Source: a virus. Taken from it: a stretch of 24,432 bases of DNA. A program made the position numbers and the translations under genes. Below, in pieces: positions 12,007-21,177 of this stretch; position 1 is the stretch's first letter; each line of letters opens with the position of its first letter. The notes under the pieces were generated by a model that had not been told where the DNA came from, did not search any database, and was given only the letters and a program-made list of their open reading frames with translations. The DNA is taken from IMG/VR virus record IMGVR_UViG_3300019487_000094, positions 1-24,432 of that record. One strand, written 5' to 3'.

Positions 12007-12494
12007 GAACCGCTCTCCCTTCGCTCTATAGATAAGTCGTTTCCACTCTTTGTAATCCTCCAAGAGCCATTGGTTCCTTGGTCTCCGAAGTAAACAGTAT
12101 CATTGGTGGCTAGACCTAAATTAATCACAGCCCCGGCTGCCGTGGTTGCGCCAGTACCACCTTGATCGATTGACACAGGAATGTTTATCTGTTTCTGCAC
12201 GGGGAGGTTGAACTTGACCATCTCCTTGTTCAGCTCATCCCTGACAGAGCTCCCAACCGTATTCTCGTATCTTTGAGCTCGCTTTTCAAAGGACATGTGT
12301 TCCAGAGATAGTTTTGCCTCAATGCTCTCCGAGACGCTAAGGATGAAACGGCGCAGCTCTGCAATGTCATCCTTAGACACAAAGCGCTGCTCCTTGATAG
12401 CATCTACCCTTTGTGATGCACCGTCATTGCTTGATAGCCTCTCGCGGCGACGCTGCTTCTGAAACTGTTGCATCATCTCTTCTCGGCTAGCCAT
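11973..12494 (-). CDS. Coiled-coil tail fibre attachment protein, 173 aa
   Basis: Structural protein. The N-terminal ~90 residues are charged and helical (a coiled coil with many Gln, Arg and Glu), then comes the fibre motif IDQGGTGATTAAGAVINLGL near 110, and a beta-rich end (TVYFGDQGTNGSWRITKSGN). The GGTGATTA motif is common at joints of phage fibres. ATG 12494 overlaps the previous stop as TAATG. It likely connects a fibre to the tail, but no specific family is recognised. Confidence 0.65.
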   Translation of the reverse strand: MASREEMMQQFQKQRRRERLSSNDGASQRVDAIKEQRFVSKDDIAELRRFILSVSESIEAKLSLEHMSFEKRAQRYENTVGSSVRDELNKEMVKFNLPVQKQINIPVSIDQGGTGATTAAGAVINLGLATNDTVYFGDQGTNGSWRITKSGNDLSIERRESGSWVQKSLILAS

Positions 12495-14107
12495 TATTTT
12501 CTCCGTGAAATTTTCTTGACATGAGCCTTAGTCTCCATTGACCCTATACCTTGGTTATGGACTCGCAGGCTGGGTTTGACTTCATACCAGCCAGTGTGAG
12601 AGCGCCCGATGAGCTGGTTGTTAAGAGCTTCTTTCTCCTTCTTATCAAACTTCAGTACTGATTTTCTATGCCCTCTAAAAGGAATTTCAAAATTTTCTAT
12701 AAACTTTTCTAAGCGCAACCGAGCTATGGATTCTTCTGGTGACACCATCTCAAAGCCCTGGCCAGCAGGAAGTAATTTCTGATGAGGTATATTGGCTGGC
12801 CCAGGAAGCGTGGCTAGATCATCCGGCCCAAGGATTTCACGGAAATACTGAGAATTCGGCTCAAGCAGCCTGGGCGCTTGCTTTAGTCTTGAGCGAACCA
12901 ACGCCTCTGATGCTTTTTTATTTAGCCTCTCAATTTCACCTGTCATTCTCGAAACCGATTGTTTTATAATTGGTATCTCTCGCACAGCCGCCGCAGTCAC
13001 CGAACGCATTGAAGGTCTTCCCGCTATCTGTGTAGCGACTCGTTGCGCTATATTCCCATGCTCCAAAGTAGTCTCTACGAGCTTAGCGGCGGCTTTCTTG
13101 CCGCTTTCAAGGCCATACCAACGACTGTTGAGCTTGTGGATATCTGGGTGGGTCTGCTCTACAATCTCTTTATAGGCTTGTGCGAAAGCGTCGTCTGCGA
13201 TGCCTTGTTCTGGGGCGGTTACAATCTGCAGGCCTTTACGCTGACGCTTTTGAATACCCTCGGTGCGATCGTAAAGAAACTTCTTGCGGTTGTGGGCCTT
13301 TATGGTATCCATGCCACGCTGCTCGTTTATCCATCGCCACTCATCTGCGAAAGCCTTTGCTAGCTTCTTACGTTCAGCTGGGTTCGAGTTCTTAATTTGT
13401 TTAAGAAGAATAAGTCTGGCCCTTGTCATCACATACTCAGGGCTTATCTCCTTCACATTCTGTTTGACTAGACTCTCAATCTGGCCCACAACTACATCTT
13501 GCTCGTTTCTGAACTTGTCTACAATATGCTGAGGTTTTGAGGTTTTTTTAATAATTTGTGATCCCTCAACGAGGGCGCTAACGGGCCTATTAGCTTCCAC
13601 GTCTGTCGCTACATCCAAGGCTGGAAGTAGCCTTGAGGTAACAGCCCGGCCCTTAGTGGAAGCTTGATGATAGATGAGACGGTCTAGCGCACCGCTCTTT
13701 GAGGCCGCAAACTTCCTTGCGATGTTGGAGCCTGTGAGCAGCCCCTCCGCTGCCCCACTAGCCGTTCCAACCACAGGGGTCAAATATCCAGCCAGGGCGC
13801 GTGGGTCTATCGCTGAGCCAGCGAGGAAGGAGGCGACGCTGTTTGGGTTTACGTCCACTCCAAACACATTTGCGTTAGGCGTGCTTGGGACACCAAACGC
13901 GTCCACGGCCTTCCTGCCAAGGTTCATGCTCTCGGCTGAGGCTCGCTTTATAAGGTCGCTTTCCAAGCCAGGAGAGTACTCGGAGGCGGTCGCCCCGACC
14001 ATGGAACGGCCAACGCCCTTTAGGGTGTCAATGACTGAACCCTTGACTATTTCCCGCGCCGATTGGCGCTGTTTAGCTTCTTGAAATAAACCCTTGACTA
14101 TGGCCAT
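12494..14107 (-). CDS. Large ejection-type internal virion protein, 537 aa
   Basis: Candidate internal head protein that is ejected with the DNA, as P22 gp16 is. Position supports this: it is the third and largest in a run of 287, 356 and 537 residues following the adaptor, hub and needle-like genes. The N-terminal third has Gly/Ala-rich amphipathic stretches (VASFLAGSAIDP, LTPVVGTASGAAEG) that could contact membranes, and the rest is helical and basic. No lytic transglycosylase motif was seen. ATG 14107 shares a base with the upstream TGA (TGATG). Confidence 0.6.
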   Translation of the reverse strand: MAIVKGLFQEAKQRQSAREIVKGSVIDTLKGVGRSMVGATASEYSPGLESDLIKRASAESMNLGRKAVDAFGVPSTPNANVFGVDVNPNSVASFLAGSAIDPRALAGYLTPVVGTASGAAEGLLTGSNIARKFAASKSGALDRLIYHQASTKGRAVTSRLLPALDVATDVEANRPVSALVEGSQIIKKTSKPQHIVDKFRNEQDVVVGQIESLVKQNVKEISPEYVMTRARLILLKQIKNSNPAERKKLAKAFADEWRWINEQRGMDTIKAHNRKKFLYDRTEGIQKRQRKGLQIVTAPEQGIADDAFAQAYKEIVEQTHPDIHKLNSRWYGLESGKKAAAKLVETTLEHGNIAQRVATQIAGRPSMRSVTAAAVREIPIIKQSVSRMTGEIERLNKKASEALVRSRLKQAPRLLEPNSQYFREILGPDDLATLPGPANIPHQKLLPAGQGFEMVSPEESIARLRLEKFIENFEIPFRGHRKSVLKFDKKEKEALNNQLIGRSHTGWYEVKPSLRVHNQGIGSMETKAHVKKISRRK

Positions 14108-15177
14108 CAGTCTAGCAAGTCCTGTTCCCGCATCGCTTCAATGACCTCCCTGCGCGTTTTATTGTAGTATTTCATGCTGTCTTGAATGTCTCGCTCCACG
14201 GCTGGGGTGAATCTTTCACTGGATGCGTCGTCGTCAAAATTCTCTGCCTCTTTCTCAACCTCCGAGAGTGGCGTGATGAACTGGCCGTTCTCATCTACAG
14301 TATACTGCCCAGCCGCTACCAACTTCTCACGGGCAGAGGCCATGCGCATCAGCTTCTTGAACTTCTTTTCTCTAACCTTACCGCCCTCATCACTATCCCA
14401 AAGAAGTGGAAGCGCTCTGCTCTTTGCGTCGTTGTCGGACAAGCGCTTGTCCCCCGTAAGCGTCCTGTAAAGACCTACTGCTGCGGCTGGCCTAGAGTCA
14501 TTATAAGTTACAAGCTCCGCATTGGTCTCTCCACGAGTGAAGAAATTTACAATATTCTGCCAGATTGCCCCATAACCAGAAGGCAGCTTTTTAGCGTCGT
14601 CCTTCATCTGAGTGAGCAAAGATTTTGCATTTTTAGCCTCTATCAGGTCGGCTTGTTGCTGAGCACCTGGAACCTTCTTCTTCAGGCTCTGCTCCTGCTC
14701 CTGCTGAATAAGCTTATTCTTCGCCTCTTGTTGGAGCCCCTTACTGGTTGGCTTTCCAGTGAACAAGTCAATCTCAGGGGCTTCAATGCCTGAAAGAGGA
14801 CCGGCTTCCTCTGGTTTTGCAGGTGTCGTATCTAACAACGGGTCAGCCTGATTGCCGACAGAGGATGTGCCTGTAACATCTTCATAAAGCTGGCGATTGC
14901 CCATGAGTTTAGCGGCCTCTGCCACCTTGCTGCGTTCGATTAGCTTTTCAAGATCAGTCTTGAGAGACTCATCTCGAACGATAGACCCGTCTGGTCCAAT
15001 CTTAAGTCCATGCCCAGCCGCTGTAACATTCAAAGCCAGCTGTTGCATCATGGTATCATTCGCCTGCTTTCGGGCCTCTGTGAAGGTCTGCAAGGCTGTA
15101 GGGATGGCCAAGATATCTTTCATCTCATCCGCATCCTTCTGTCTTTTATACGCTAAAACGTCAGAAAGAACCCCCAT
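14107..15177 (-). CDS. Ejection-type internal virion protein, 356 aa
   Basis: Second of three consecutive internal virion candidates. It is helical, Gln/Lys/Ala-rich, with a long Lys/Gln/Glu-rich segment at about 145-200 (KNKLIQQEQEQSLKKK). A more conserved core follows near 205-275 (GAIWQNIVNFFTRGETNAEL, SRPAAAVGLYRTLTGDK). No signal peptide. Start ATG 15177 overlaps the upstream TAA. It occupies the place of P22 gp20; sequence alone does not prove homology. Confidence 0.6.
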   Translation of the reverse strand: MGVLSDVLAYKRQKDADEMKDILAIPTALQTFTEARKQANDTMMQQLALNVTAAGHGLKIGPDGSIVRDESLKTDLEKLIERSKVAEAAKLMGNRQLYEDVTGTSSVGNQADPLLDTTPAKPEEAGPLSGIEAPEIDLFTGKPTSKGLQQEAKNKLIQQEQEQSLKKKVPGAQQQADLIEAKNAKSLLTQMKDDAKKLPSGYGAIWQNIVNFFTRGETNAELVTYNDSRPAAAVGLYRTLTGDKRLSDNDAKSRALPLLWDSDEGGKVREKKFKKLMRMASAREKLVAAGQYTVDENGQFITPLSEVEKEAENFDDDASSERFTPAVERDIQDSMKYYNKTRREVIEAMREQDLLD

Positions 15178-16040
15178 TAATAATTCTCCCAGAAGCCGCC
15201 GCGCCTGCCTAAGCCGCCTACCAAGCGAAGGTTGTCATTAATTACCTCGCCGCTGTTAACGTTGCTTAGGGTAAACGGGTTTGTTTGTACAACCGGCTTT
15301 GGCTGAGATAGCCTAGCGCCAGCTAACCCTGCCCCAGATTGCATTATGGCCCCTCCAGTTCCTGAAGGCCCAAGCCCACCGGCTAAAGCCCCTAAACCGG
15401 TCAATCCTCCGGTCACTGCAAGCGACGCACCGCCTGTGAATGGCGCAAGGGCAAGCCCGGCCATTAATCCACCAGCCCCTCCTGTCAACGCACCCAAAAG
15501 ACCCCCCTTGCTGTCCTTCTGTCCTGCTAGCACCTTGGCTACCTGGTTCTCATAATTCGCAAGGTTAAACTCATTCTGCTGGCCTTGGTTTGTAAGGGCA
15601 AGGCTTCCCGCGTTTGAGGTCGAGTTTACGCCAAGCCCAGCAAGGGTTAGTCTTGCGCCAAGAGCTCGTTCAATGTCAGAGGCGGCCATGCCAAGACCTG
15701 CTGATGTTATCTGCGAGAGATAGTCGCTTTCAAGGTCAGCCAGCGTAGAGGCTGTCGTCGAACCAGTGAGTTGGTTATTCGCTTCTAGGTCAGCAATTAT
15801 CCGCTTACGAGAATCCCTGAGCTCTGGGAGGAGCATACTGGATGCGGCATTGATTGCATTGCGGGTAGCCTCTGGAGAGGTGCTAACCGCCTCCTGCATG
15901 TAAGGAGTCAATCCATAGCCTGTCGTGTAGGCTGAACCTATGCTCAGCCCGTTACGGATAGCCTCGGCCACACCTGGGTCTTGGTAAAACATCGGTGGAG
16001 GAGGCAGCTCTACTGATTTCTTGCTACTAAAAAGTCCCAT
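15177..16040 (-). CDS. Ejection-type protein with Gly/Ala-rich membrane segment, 287 aa
   Basis: First of the three internal virion candidates, in the place of P22 gp7. An N-terminal polar region (ELPPPPMFYQDPGVAEAIRNGL), a helical middle, then a Gly/Ala-rich hydrophobic tract at about 180-245 (GGLLGALTGGAGGLMAGLAL, TGGLTGLGALAGGLG) that could insert into a membrane during DNA delivery. ATG 16040 follows GAGGAG. The neighbouring adaptor and hub genes give the best argument for an ejection role. Confidence 0.65.
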   Translation of the reverse strand: MGLFSSKKSVELPPPPMFYQDPGVAEAIRNGLSIGSAYTTGYGLTPYMQEAVSTSPEATRNAINAASSMLLPELRDSRKRIIADLEANNQLTGSTTASTLADLESDYLSQITSAGLGMAASDIERALGARLTLAGLGVNSTSNAGSLALTNQGQQNEFNLANYENQVAKVLAGQKDSKGGLLGALTGGAGGLMAGLALAPFTGGASLAVTGGLTGLGALAGGLGPSGTGGAIMQSGAGLAGARLSQPKPVVQTNPFTLSNVNSGEVINDNLRLVGGLGRRGGFWENY

Positions 16041-16054
16041 CTAAAATCTCCTCA

Positions 16055-16318
16055 TTATTTTGCGGTCCATCCAGTTGCCCCATCACCGGACTCTTTGACA
16101 TAAATTGTGCTGGACGCACCACCGTCGGTGCGCATGTAAATTGATCCAACACCAGCGGCAACTGCGCCCTCGGGCGAGCCTACGCCCGAGAATATTCTGC
16201 GCGTCTCAGCGTCCCCGGCGACGTTGTCAAAAAGCTTCTTCATCATTCGGTTGAGCTCTGATAGCCCCTCGGCTGTTTTCAGCTTTTCAGGCGTTAGCTC
16301 AACGTAGCCCTCAGCCAT
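16055..16318 (-). CDS. Small tail/virion protein with GSPEG motif, 87 aa
   Basis: The C-terminal part (GVGSPEGAVAAGVGSIYMRTDGGASSTIYVKESG...GW) is a small beta domain seen at the ends of many phage fibre and needle proteins ('GSPEG...GS.Y.RTDGG..TTLYVKE'). The N-terminal ~40 residues are helical. ATG 16318 overlaps the TAA of the 412-aa gene (TAATG). It probably makes part of the tail tip or a fibre trimerisation unit. Exact function unknown. Confidence 0.7.
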   Translation of the reverse strand: MAEGYVELTPEKLKTAEGLSELNRMMKKLFDNVAGDAETRRIFSGVGSPEGAVAAGVGSIYMRTDGGASSTIYVKESGDGATGWTAK

Positions 16319-17556
16319 TAGGTAAGCTGCGCCGGAATCTCTTCGACCCGGATGTATGAATTCATCACGCCTCCAAGAAGCCTCGCGCCTCCGGTGCCAT
16401 TCATGGTCGTGGTGGAACCAGTCGTACCACCAACCCTGACCTTAAAAGTTGTTAGCGAGGTTGTCCCTGCCTTCATGACATGGCTTAATCCAATCTGATG
16501 GACAAATGTCCCGCCTGAGAAGCTGGCCTGCACAGCGCTCAGCGCGCCAGCCGTAGAGTCCTGAAATAACCCCATGATCATCGGCATATTGTCTGTCGAG
16601 TGGTCACCCACAAATCGTATATCTATCCTCAGCTTGTTATTAACGTTGGTTGGCACAAAGTTGAGCGACAAGAATTGATCACCTTCGGTGTTCTGAGGGA
16701 TGGTGTCGTCTGAGACCATCGCCGTGGTGCCGGTTGCAACGGCTCCTGTCTGATACTCCACGAAGTTACGGACACCCACGTCCAATATGTTAGACACACC
16801 GTATGTATCAAGCTCGCCAGAACCGGTGCCGTTCATGCGGAACCATCCAAGATAACGATACACGGTCCCTGAAACGGTGGCATAACGCTTTGTGTTGTTT
16901 GCGGCTGTGATAGAGACGGCGTAATCCGCGTGTGTCGGAGCGGTCGTTGTCATCTTAATGTTGCCGCTAGCGTCAATAATGACATACCCTGTTGTGTTGG
17001 TCGCTTGCTGAGATACGCCACCGGCCCAGTTACCAGAGGTAGTCAATGTAAGAGTGGTGTTTGATGTCTTAGAAACATTTGAAGCGTTAATCACAACACT
17101 TCCTGGGCCCACGGTCATTGTAGTGGTGCTTGCCTGCATGACGTTCATCTCTGATCTAAATTCTGGGGCAACGTTAACTGCGGCCCACTCAGGAGCGGTA
17201 GCCCCAGAGTTCATGCGAAGAACTTGAAGGGCTGTCCCCTTAGCTAACCTTGCCCATGCAGAGGATGAACTTGCATAAATAACATCACCTGCCGCCTGTG
17301 AAGCGATTGTGAGCCCTGAGTTCAGAGGTATTTTCGGACCGTCATTGGTGGTCCCTGAGTGATCATGCCCGGTAGAGGCGTGCAAGGAGTCATTAAAATA
17401 CGTGTGAAGCAGGTCTAGCTGGGCTTCCAGGTCAGCGTCTGTGAGAACCTCCGTGCCCCAGTCTTTAGAACGAGCACTCAGCGAAGGCCACGCCGCCCAA
17501 GCGACAGAGCCTATAAGCAATGCAGAGATTGTTAGAATAGCGAGCTTTCTTTTCAT
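16318..17556 (-). CDS. Fibre/needle-like protein with Sec signal peptide, 412 aa
   Basis: Signal peptide at residues 1-21 (MKRKLAILTISALLIGSVAWA). The mature protein starts with a helical stretch and HDHSGTTNDGPKI, a motif common in phage fibres. Then comes AAGDVIYASSSSAWARLAKG, another fibre motif, followed by long beta-rich Thr/Ser/Asn segments. It sits right after the gp10-like hub gene, where P22 carries its tail needle. ATG 17556 has AAGGAGG at 4-nt spacing. The signal peptide is unusual for a virion protein. Confidence 0.75.
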   Translation of the reverse strand: MKRKLAILTISALLIGSVAWAAWPSLSARSKDWGTEVLTDADLEAQLDLLHTYFNDSLHASTGHDHSGTTNDGPKIPLNSGLTIASQAAGDVIYASSSSAWARLAKGTALQVLRMNSGATAPEWAAVNVAPEFRSEMNVMQASTTTMTVGPGSVVINASNVSKTSNTTLTLTTSGNWAGGVSQQATNTTGYVIIDASGNIKMTTTAPTHADYAVSITAANNTKRYATVSGTVYRYLGWFRMNGTGSGELDTYGVSNILDVGVRNFVEYQTGAVATGTTAMVSDDTIPQNTEGDQFLSLNFVPTNVNNKLRIDIRFVGDHSTDNMPMIMGLFQDSTAGALSAVQASFSGGTFVHQIGLSHVMKAGTTSLTTFKVRVGGTTGSTTTMNGTGGARLLGGVMNSYIRVEEIPAQLT

Positions 17557-17565
17557 CACTCCTCC

Positions 17566-19146
17566 TTATGCCTCTTCCAAAGCCAAAGCCACGATCTTTA
17601 TCTTCTTTATGCGTGGACGTGTTGACGTTCCGCTGTTTGAAATGGTGAACTGAACACGTCTTCCAACTGCACCGTTAGGGAACGGATACACCACGGTGCG
17701 GTCCTGTGGGGTCGATGTTATCGACGATGTGTTCAAGATGAAGGTTGTGTTAAGCAAAGCTCCGGCAGCTGTAAGGTCTATGGTCTTTGTTCCTGAATGA
17801 AGACCGCGGTCCATGTCCCACAGCACGCTCACGGAGCCTGTCGTGCCGTGGAACGTCACGATCATTTTAATAAGCTTAAGGCGCACATCGTCTATGCCAA
17901 ACTCCCCGCCACTTGCAATGGCGAAGTCGCGTGAGGAAAAGACCTTCGTCTTGTAGACAGCCTGGGTGGCTTGGCCCTCATCGGAATTGTCATCCGTCTC
18001 TAGTTCGTAGCACTTGTCCTTCTGAGATGAGGCGGCATAAATATTGTTAAACCCAAACCTAAGGAGCGCAGGGTATCCAAAGTTGTCGGATAGCGCGGTA
18101 TTCACCGGCCGGTTCATCCACCGGCCTAGCGTGGCATCATAAATTCTCATCTTGTTAGGATAGGACACAGCGCTGTCAATATCGGAGTAGATGAGATAAT
18201 ACCGCCTGTTGCGATAGATGCCGTAAACACGCTTGGAAAGATCGATCTTGTCGATAAAAACATCCCTGTTGAAGTATGTCAACTCCTTGGGTGAGTTTAC
18301 TCCATCATAAACGAAGATGCCCTTCGTCGGCCAATCGGACATGAAATAGACTCCCTCATCACCAAGTGCGATAGAGTACGGCGCACAGCAATTGCGAAAC
18401 GGGTTTCCAAGAGGCCTGAAGGCCGTGTTCGGAAAGTTATAGATGGCATACCCGCCTCTATTTGTGAAAACCAGCGTCTCATTACCGCTTGGGAAGTTCG
18501 GCTGACAGCCTCTCGTGTCCTCAGGCAGGTCGATGCTAGAGGCATCGTTAGAAAGACTCCAAGCGTCGGATGCGACCCAGTTGCCCACCCCGGCGCGGCA
18601 GATGTAAACCCTGCGTGGAAAGTCGCTTGAGCCTTCAGCAATCAAGCGAGTCTTATGCCCATAAATTCGAGCACAGTTCGAGGCTGGAACAGAGGATGGC
18701 GTAGCGATGGCGACCCCGACAGTCTTGCGCTTTAGGCCATCAGAAACATTGGTCATCCACAGGCCCTCACCAGCCGAAACCCCGTGAGTCAACACACCAG
18801 ACGTGAAGGCGGCAGCATCGTCCTGCGTAAGAACAGCCCCGACGAATTTTACCAGGTCGCCCTCGATGACTGCGTATAACTCCGTGCCGCCTGAGTCCTT
18901 ATGTTGAATAAGAAGGTCTGGCTGTAAGGTGTAACCGACTCCTCCGTCTCCTACCTCGTTGAAGCCACGGGCGCGTATCATGCCTCCAAGGGAGAGGGCG
19001 TCCCAGTTGTCAACCTGGCGACCCTCCTCGGTCTTCATGGCCTGGTCCTCGGAGATGGTGTTCTCCCCTCCGGCGAAGCTTAAGAGCTCTAACGCCAGCT
19101 CTACATGTTCCTGCTTATCCAACACGCGAGCAGTTTGTAGTCCCAT
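17566..19146 (-). CDS. P22 gp10-like tail hub / DNA stabilisation protein, 526 aa
   Basis: Probable tail hub that plugs the portal and holds the packaged DNA. Length fits the gp10 family (about 470-530). The sequence has repeated blade-like phrases with Trp, Tyr and Gly: GNETLVFTNRGGYAIYNFPN, GDEGVYFMSDWPTKGIFVYD, RRYYLIYSDID, LLRFGFNNIYAAS. These suggest a beta-propeller. It follows the adaptor gene exactly as gp10 follows gp4 in P22. The start ATG at 19146 overlaps the upstream TGA (TGATG); GTG 19149 is an alternative. C-terminal beta-sandwich region from about 400. Confidence 0.75.
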   Translation of the reverse strand: MGLQTARVLDKQEHVELALELLSFAGGENTISEDQAMKTEEGRQVDNWDALSLGGMIRARGFNEVGDGGVGYTLQPDLLIQHKDSGGTELYAVIEGDLVKFVGAVLTQDDAAAFTSGVLTHGVSAGEGLWMTNVSDGLKRKTVGVAIATPSSVPASNCARIYGHKTRLIAEGSSDFPRRVYICRAGVGNWVASDAWSLSNDASSIDLPEDTRGCQPNFPSGNETLVFTNRGGYAIYNFPNTAFRPLGNPFRNCCAPYSIALGDEGVYFMSDWPTKGIFVYDGVNSPKELTYFNRDVFIDKIDLSKRVYGIYRNRRYYLIYSDIDSAVSYPNKMRIYDATLGRWMNRPVNTALSDNFGYPALLRFGFNNIYAASSQKDKCYELETDDNSDEGQATQAVYKTKVFSSRDFAIASGGEFGIDDVRLKLIKMIVTFHGTTGSVSVLWDMDRGLHSGTKTIDLTAAGALLNTTFILNTSSITSTPQDRTVVYPFPNGAVGRRVQFTISNSGTSTRPRIKKIKIVALALEEA

Positions 19147-19826
19147 CACATCAGGCTATAATCATAGCCTCCTCCAATAAGATCGTCTGCTCCCATGACA
19201 AGATTAACGTCTGGCACGGCGTACTGCTTGCTCATGTAAAGCCGCTCTGCGTATGCCTTGGCATCTCGGACGATGGTCAAGAACCGTTGGTAGTAGGTGT
19301 TGGAAATTTCGTTCTTCCCAACCTGCCTTAAAAGCTCAGAGGCGGCGTAGTAGACCGGCCCCTCGCGGTACTCCTCAGGAAGAATTCCAGTGTCTGAGTC
19401 ATCGCTAAGCTCAGTGTCTGGTTTCTTGAAGTAATACAGCGCGTAGGCAGCGCCCGTCACTGAGCCAAGAAGCTTGATGTAACGAGCCCCGCTCTCTTCT
19501 GAGATGTAGTAAACAGGGATCGCCCCACCGTAGTTGTAGAACCTCTCATAATCCTCTATTGAGATTTCGCGCTGACGAGTAATGACATAGTTGCTGACGA
19601 TAAGAACGTGTATCTGCAGGCAGTCTGAAGGCAGGGCTATCTGGTTAGATGATACGGTTCCCGTGGACTTTGCCCTGACAAGCATCGCCTCCCTGCAAAA
19701 CTGCATCTCACCCCTGTTCAGCTCCTTTTTGCGGCTGGCCAGAGGGAACTGGTCCGTCGTGCCTGTGTTGTCATCACCGAGCAGTGAACTTAACTTGGAT
19801 TGCATGTTGAGAAACGTGTAGCTCAT
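19146..19826 (-). CDS. Tail adaptor protein (P22 gp4-like), 226 aa
   Basis: Head-tail adaptor that binds the portal ring. The pattern SYTFLNMQSKLSSLLGDDN, ... RKKELNRGEMQFCREA, ... LPSDCLQIHVLIV, ... EYREGPVYYAASELLRQ and a C-terminal helical arm is the usual layout of phage adaptor proteins. The frame extends to 19874, but ATG 19826, overlapping the glycosyltransferase stop as ATGA, is the better start. It is followed by the hub gene. Together they are the strongest evidence for a P22-type tail. Confidence 0.8.
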   Translation of the reverse strand: MSYTFLNMQSKLSSLLGDDNTGTTDQFPLASRKKELNRGEMQFCREAMLVRAKSTGTVSSNQIALPSDCLQIHVLIVSNYVITRQREISIEDYERFYNYGGAIPVYYISEESGARYIKLLGSVTGAAYALYYFKKPDTELSDDSDTGILPEEYREGPVYYAASELLRQVGKNEISNTYYQRFLTIVRDAKAYAERLYMSKQYAVPDVNLVMGADDLIGGGYDYSLM

Positions 19827-20965
19827 GCTGTTACCAGCTCTCCCTTCATAGCCCTTGAGAACGCCTCCGGCCACATGTGAGACTTGGTGTTGATGTTGTG
19901 GTTCGTAAACACCTCGTTCCTCGCCGCGCGGGCAAGGCGCTCACGGCGGTACTTGTCAATTACTAGCTCCTCGATGGCCTGTACCCATGAACGGGTGTCG
20001 CTAGCAGCAAGCAGGCCTGTTGATCCGTTTGAGATAACAGAAGAGTACGGCACCATGTCGCTTGCCACCGTAGCGGCCGACAACACCGAATACTCAAGCC
20101 ACTTGATCGCTGACTTGTTCCTGTTAAAACGGTTGTCAACCAAAGGACACAGGCCAATATCCAGGTTTAAGCTGAAAATCTTGTAGGGATAAGCAACGTG
20201 CGGAACCCAGGCGTGGTATTCCATCTGATTCTGTGGGGCATCCTTAAAAAGACCCATGAAACGCAGGTCGCCGGAGTAGACGAACTTTAAGTTCTTGTGG
20301 CGGCGCAAAACATCAATGATGGCCGGTCTGACCAAGTATAGGTCCTCGTAGTGTGATGCCCCGCCCTGCCAACCCATGCGAACTTCACTCTTGACAAACT
20401 CCTGTCCACGTGGATAGAACTCAGGGTCAATAAAGTTAGGGAGCACGGCAACATTTGGGTTGATGGTAAGGAACTCCTCCCGCAGCTCTGGTGTGGTGCA
20501 GGTCACAAGGTCTGCCTTCTTGAAGTTCAGCCTGAACATGTCACGGAAATGGATGTTTGCGTCGATGTTAAAAATCTTCTTGCCGGTTGGCGAGACCATC
20601 TCCTCATGCCACAGCTTCTCAGTTGTCCCATCCTCCCACTGGAAGTTCCACGGCTCAATGCCGACGTATTGATAATATGGGTTTAGAGGGCTCGTGTTAA
20701 ACGGGTCGTCATCATAATCGGTAACGACCACCTTCCCGATCTTCCGACACATCTTGATGAACTCAAACCAGGCCTTGGTAGATGGTCTTGCAAAGAAGAT
20801 TACATCCGACATCACGGCAAGGTTTGGTGCGTTCTTCTCTCCAAGCTCGCTCTCCTTAATGAAATAAACCTCGGCGTGGCCATGCTCTAAAGCCTTAAGA
20901 AGTGGCAGGCGTACACGGTAGTAGTTTGTCGCAAGCTGATCTCGCTCGATGGCCATAATCCTCAT
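19823..20965 (-). CDS. GT4-type glycosyltransferase, 380 aa
   Basis: Predicted GT-B fold glycosyltransferase that moves a sugar from a nucleotide-sugar to an acceptor, probably in surface glycan modification. The N-terminal domain reads RIMAIERDQLATNYYRVRLPL. The C-terminal donor domain contains GWQGG at 198-202, the stretch CPLVDNRFNRNKSAIKWLEYS at about 273-293 with K284, S285 and the key Glu 291, and GSTGLLA at about 314-320. Those match GT4 proteins. ATG 20965 overlaps the upstream TGA and has GGAG 9 nt away. It is the last gene of the glyco block, next to the tail adaptor. Confidence 0.85.
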   Translation of the reverse strand: MRIMAIERDQLATNYYRVRLPLLKALEHGHAEVYFIKESELGEKNAPNLAVMSDVIFFARPSTKAWFEFIKMCRKIGKVVVTDYDDDPFNTSPLNPYYQYVGIEPWNFQWEDGTTEKLWHEEMVSPTGKKIFNIDANIHFRDMFRLNFKKADLVTCTTPELREEFLTINPNVAVLPNFIDPEFYPRGQEFVKSEVRMGWQGGASHYEDLYLVRPAIIDVLRRHKNLKFVYSGDLRFMGLFKDAPQNQMEYHAWVPHVAYPYKIFSLNLDIGLCPLVDNRFNRNKSAIKWLEYSVLSAATVASDMVPYSSVISNGSTGLLAASDTRSWVQAIEELVIDKYRRERLARAARNEVFTNHNINTKSHMWPEAFSRAMKGELVTA

Positions 20966-21177
20966 ATGCGTTTCTCCAGCCAGAAGTATAGCCAGTCAGG
21001 AAGCATGTCCATAAGCGTCCTAAGTCTGAAGCCCGCAGGAAAGCAGAAAGAGCCATTGTTGACCAAAACCATACCTAGAATAATAAATGTGGTCACGCGC
21101 AGCTTGTACCTCATGTCCCTGCCTATAGATAGCAAAAGCAGGTCAAAGTTGAATAGCTCAATAGCCACTATCTGCAT
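20962..21177 (-). CDS. Small membrane protein of the glyco block, 71 aa
   Basis: Function unknown. A hydrophobic stretch (VTTFIILGMVLVNNGSF, about residues 28-44) and an aromatic C-terminal end (DMLPDWLYFWLEKRI) suggest membrane association. ATG 21177 follows a strong GAGGAGG and overlaps the kinase gene's end by 10 bases; its stop overlaps the glycosyltransferase start. It may tether the block's enzymes or act on a lipid-linked glycan at the inner membrane; that is inference. Confidence 0.6.
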   Translation of the reverse strand: MQIVAIELFNFDLLLLSIGRDMRYKLRVTTFIILGMVLVNNGSFCFPAGFRLRTLMDMLPDWLYFWLEKRI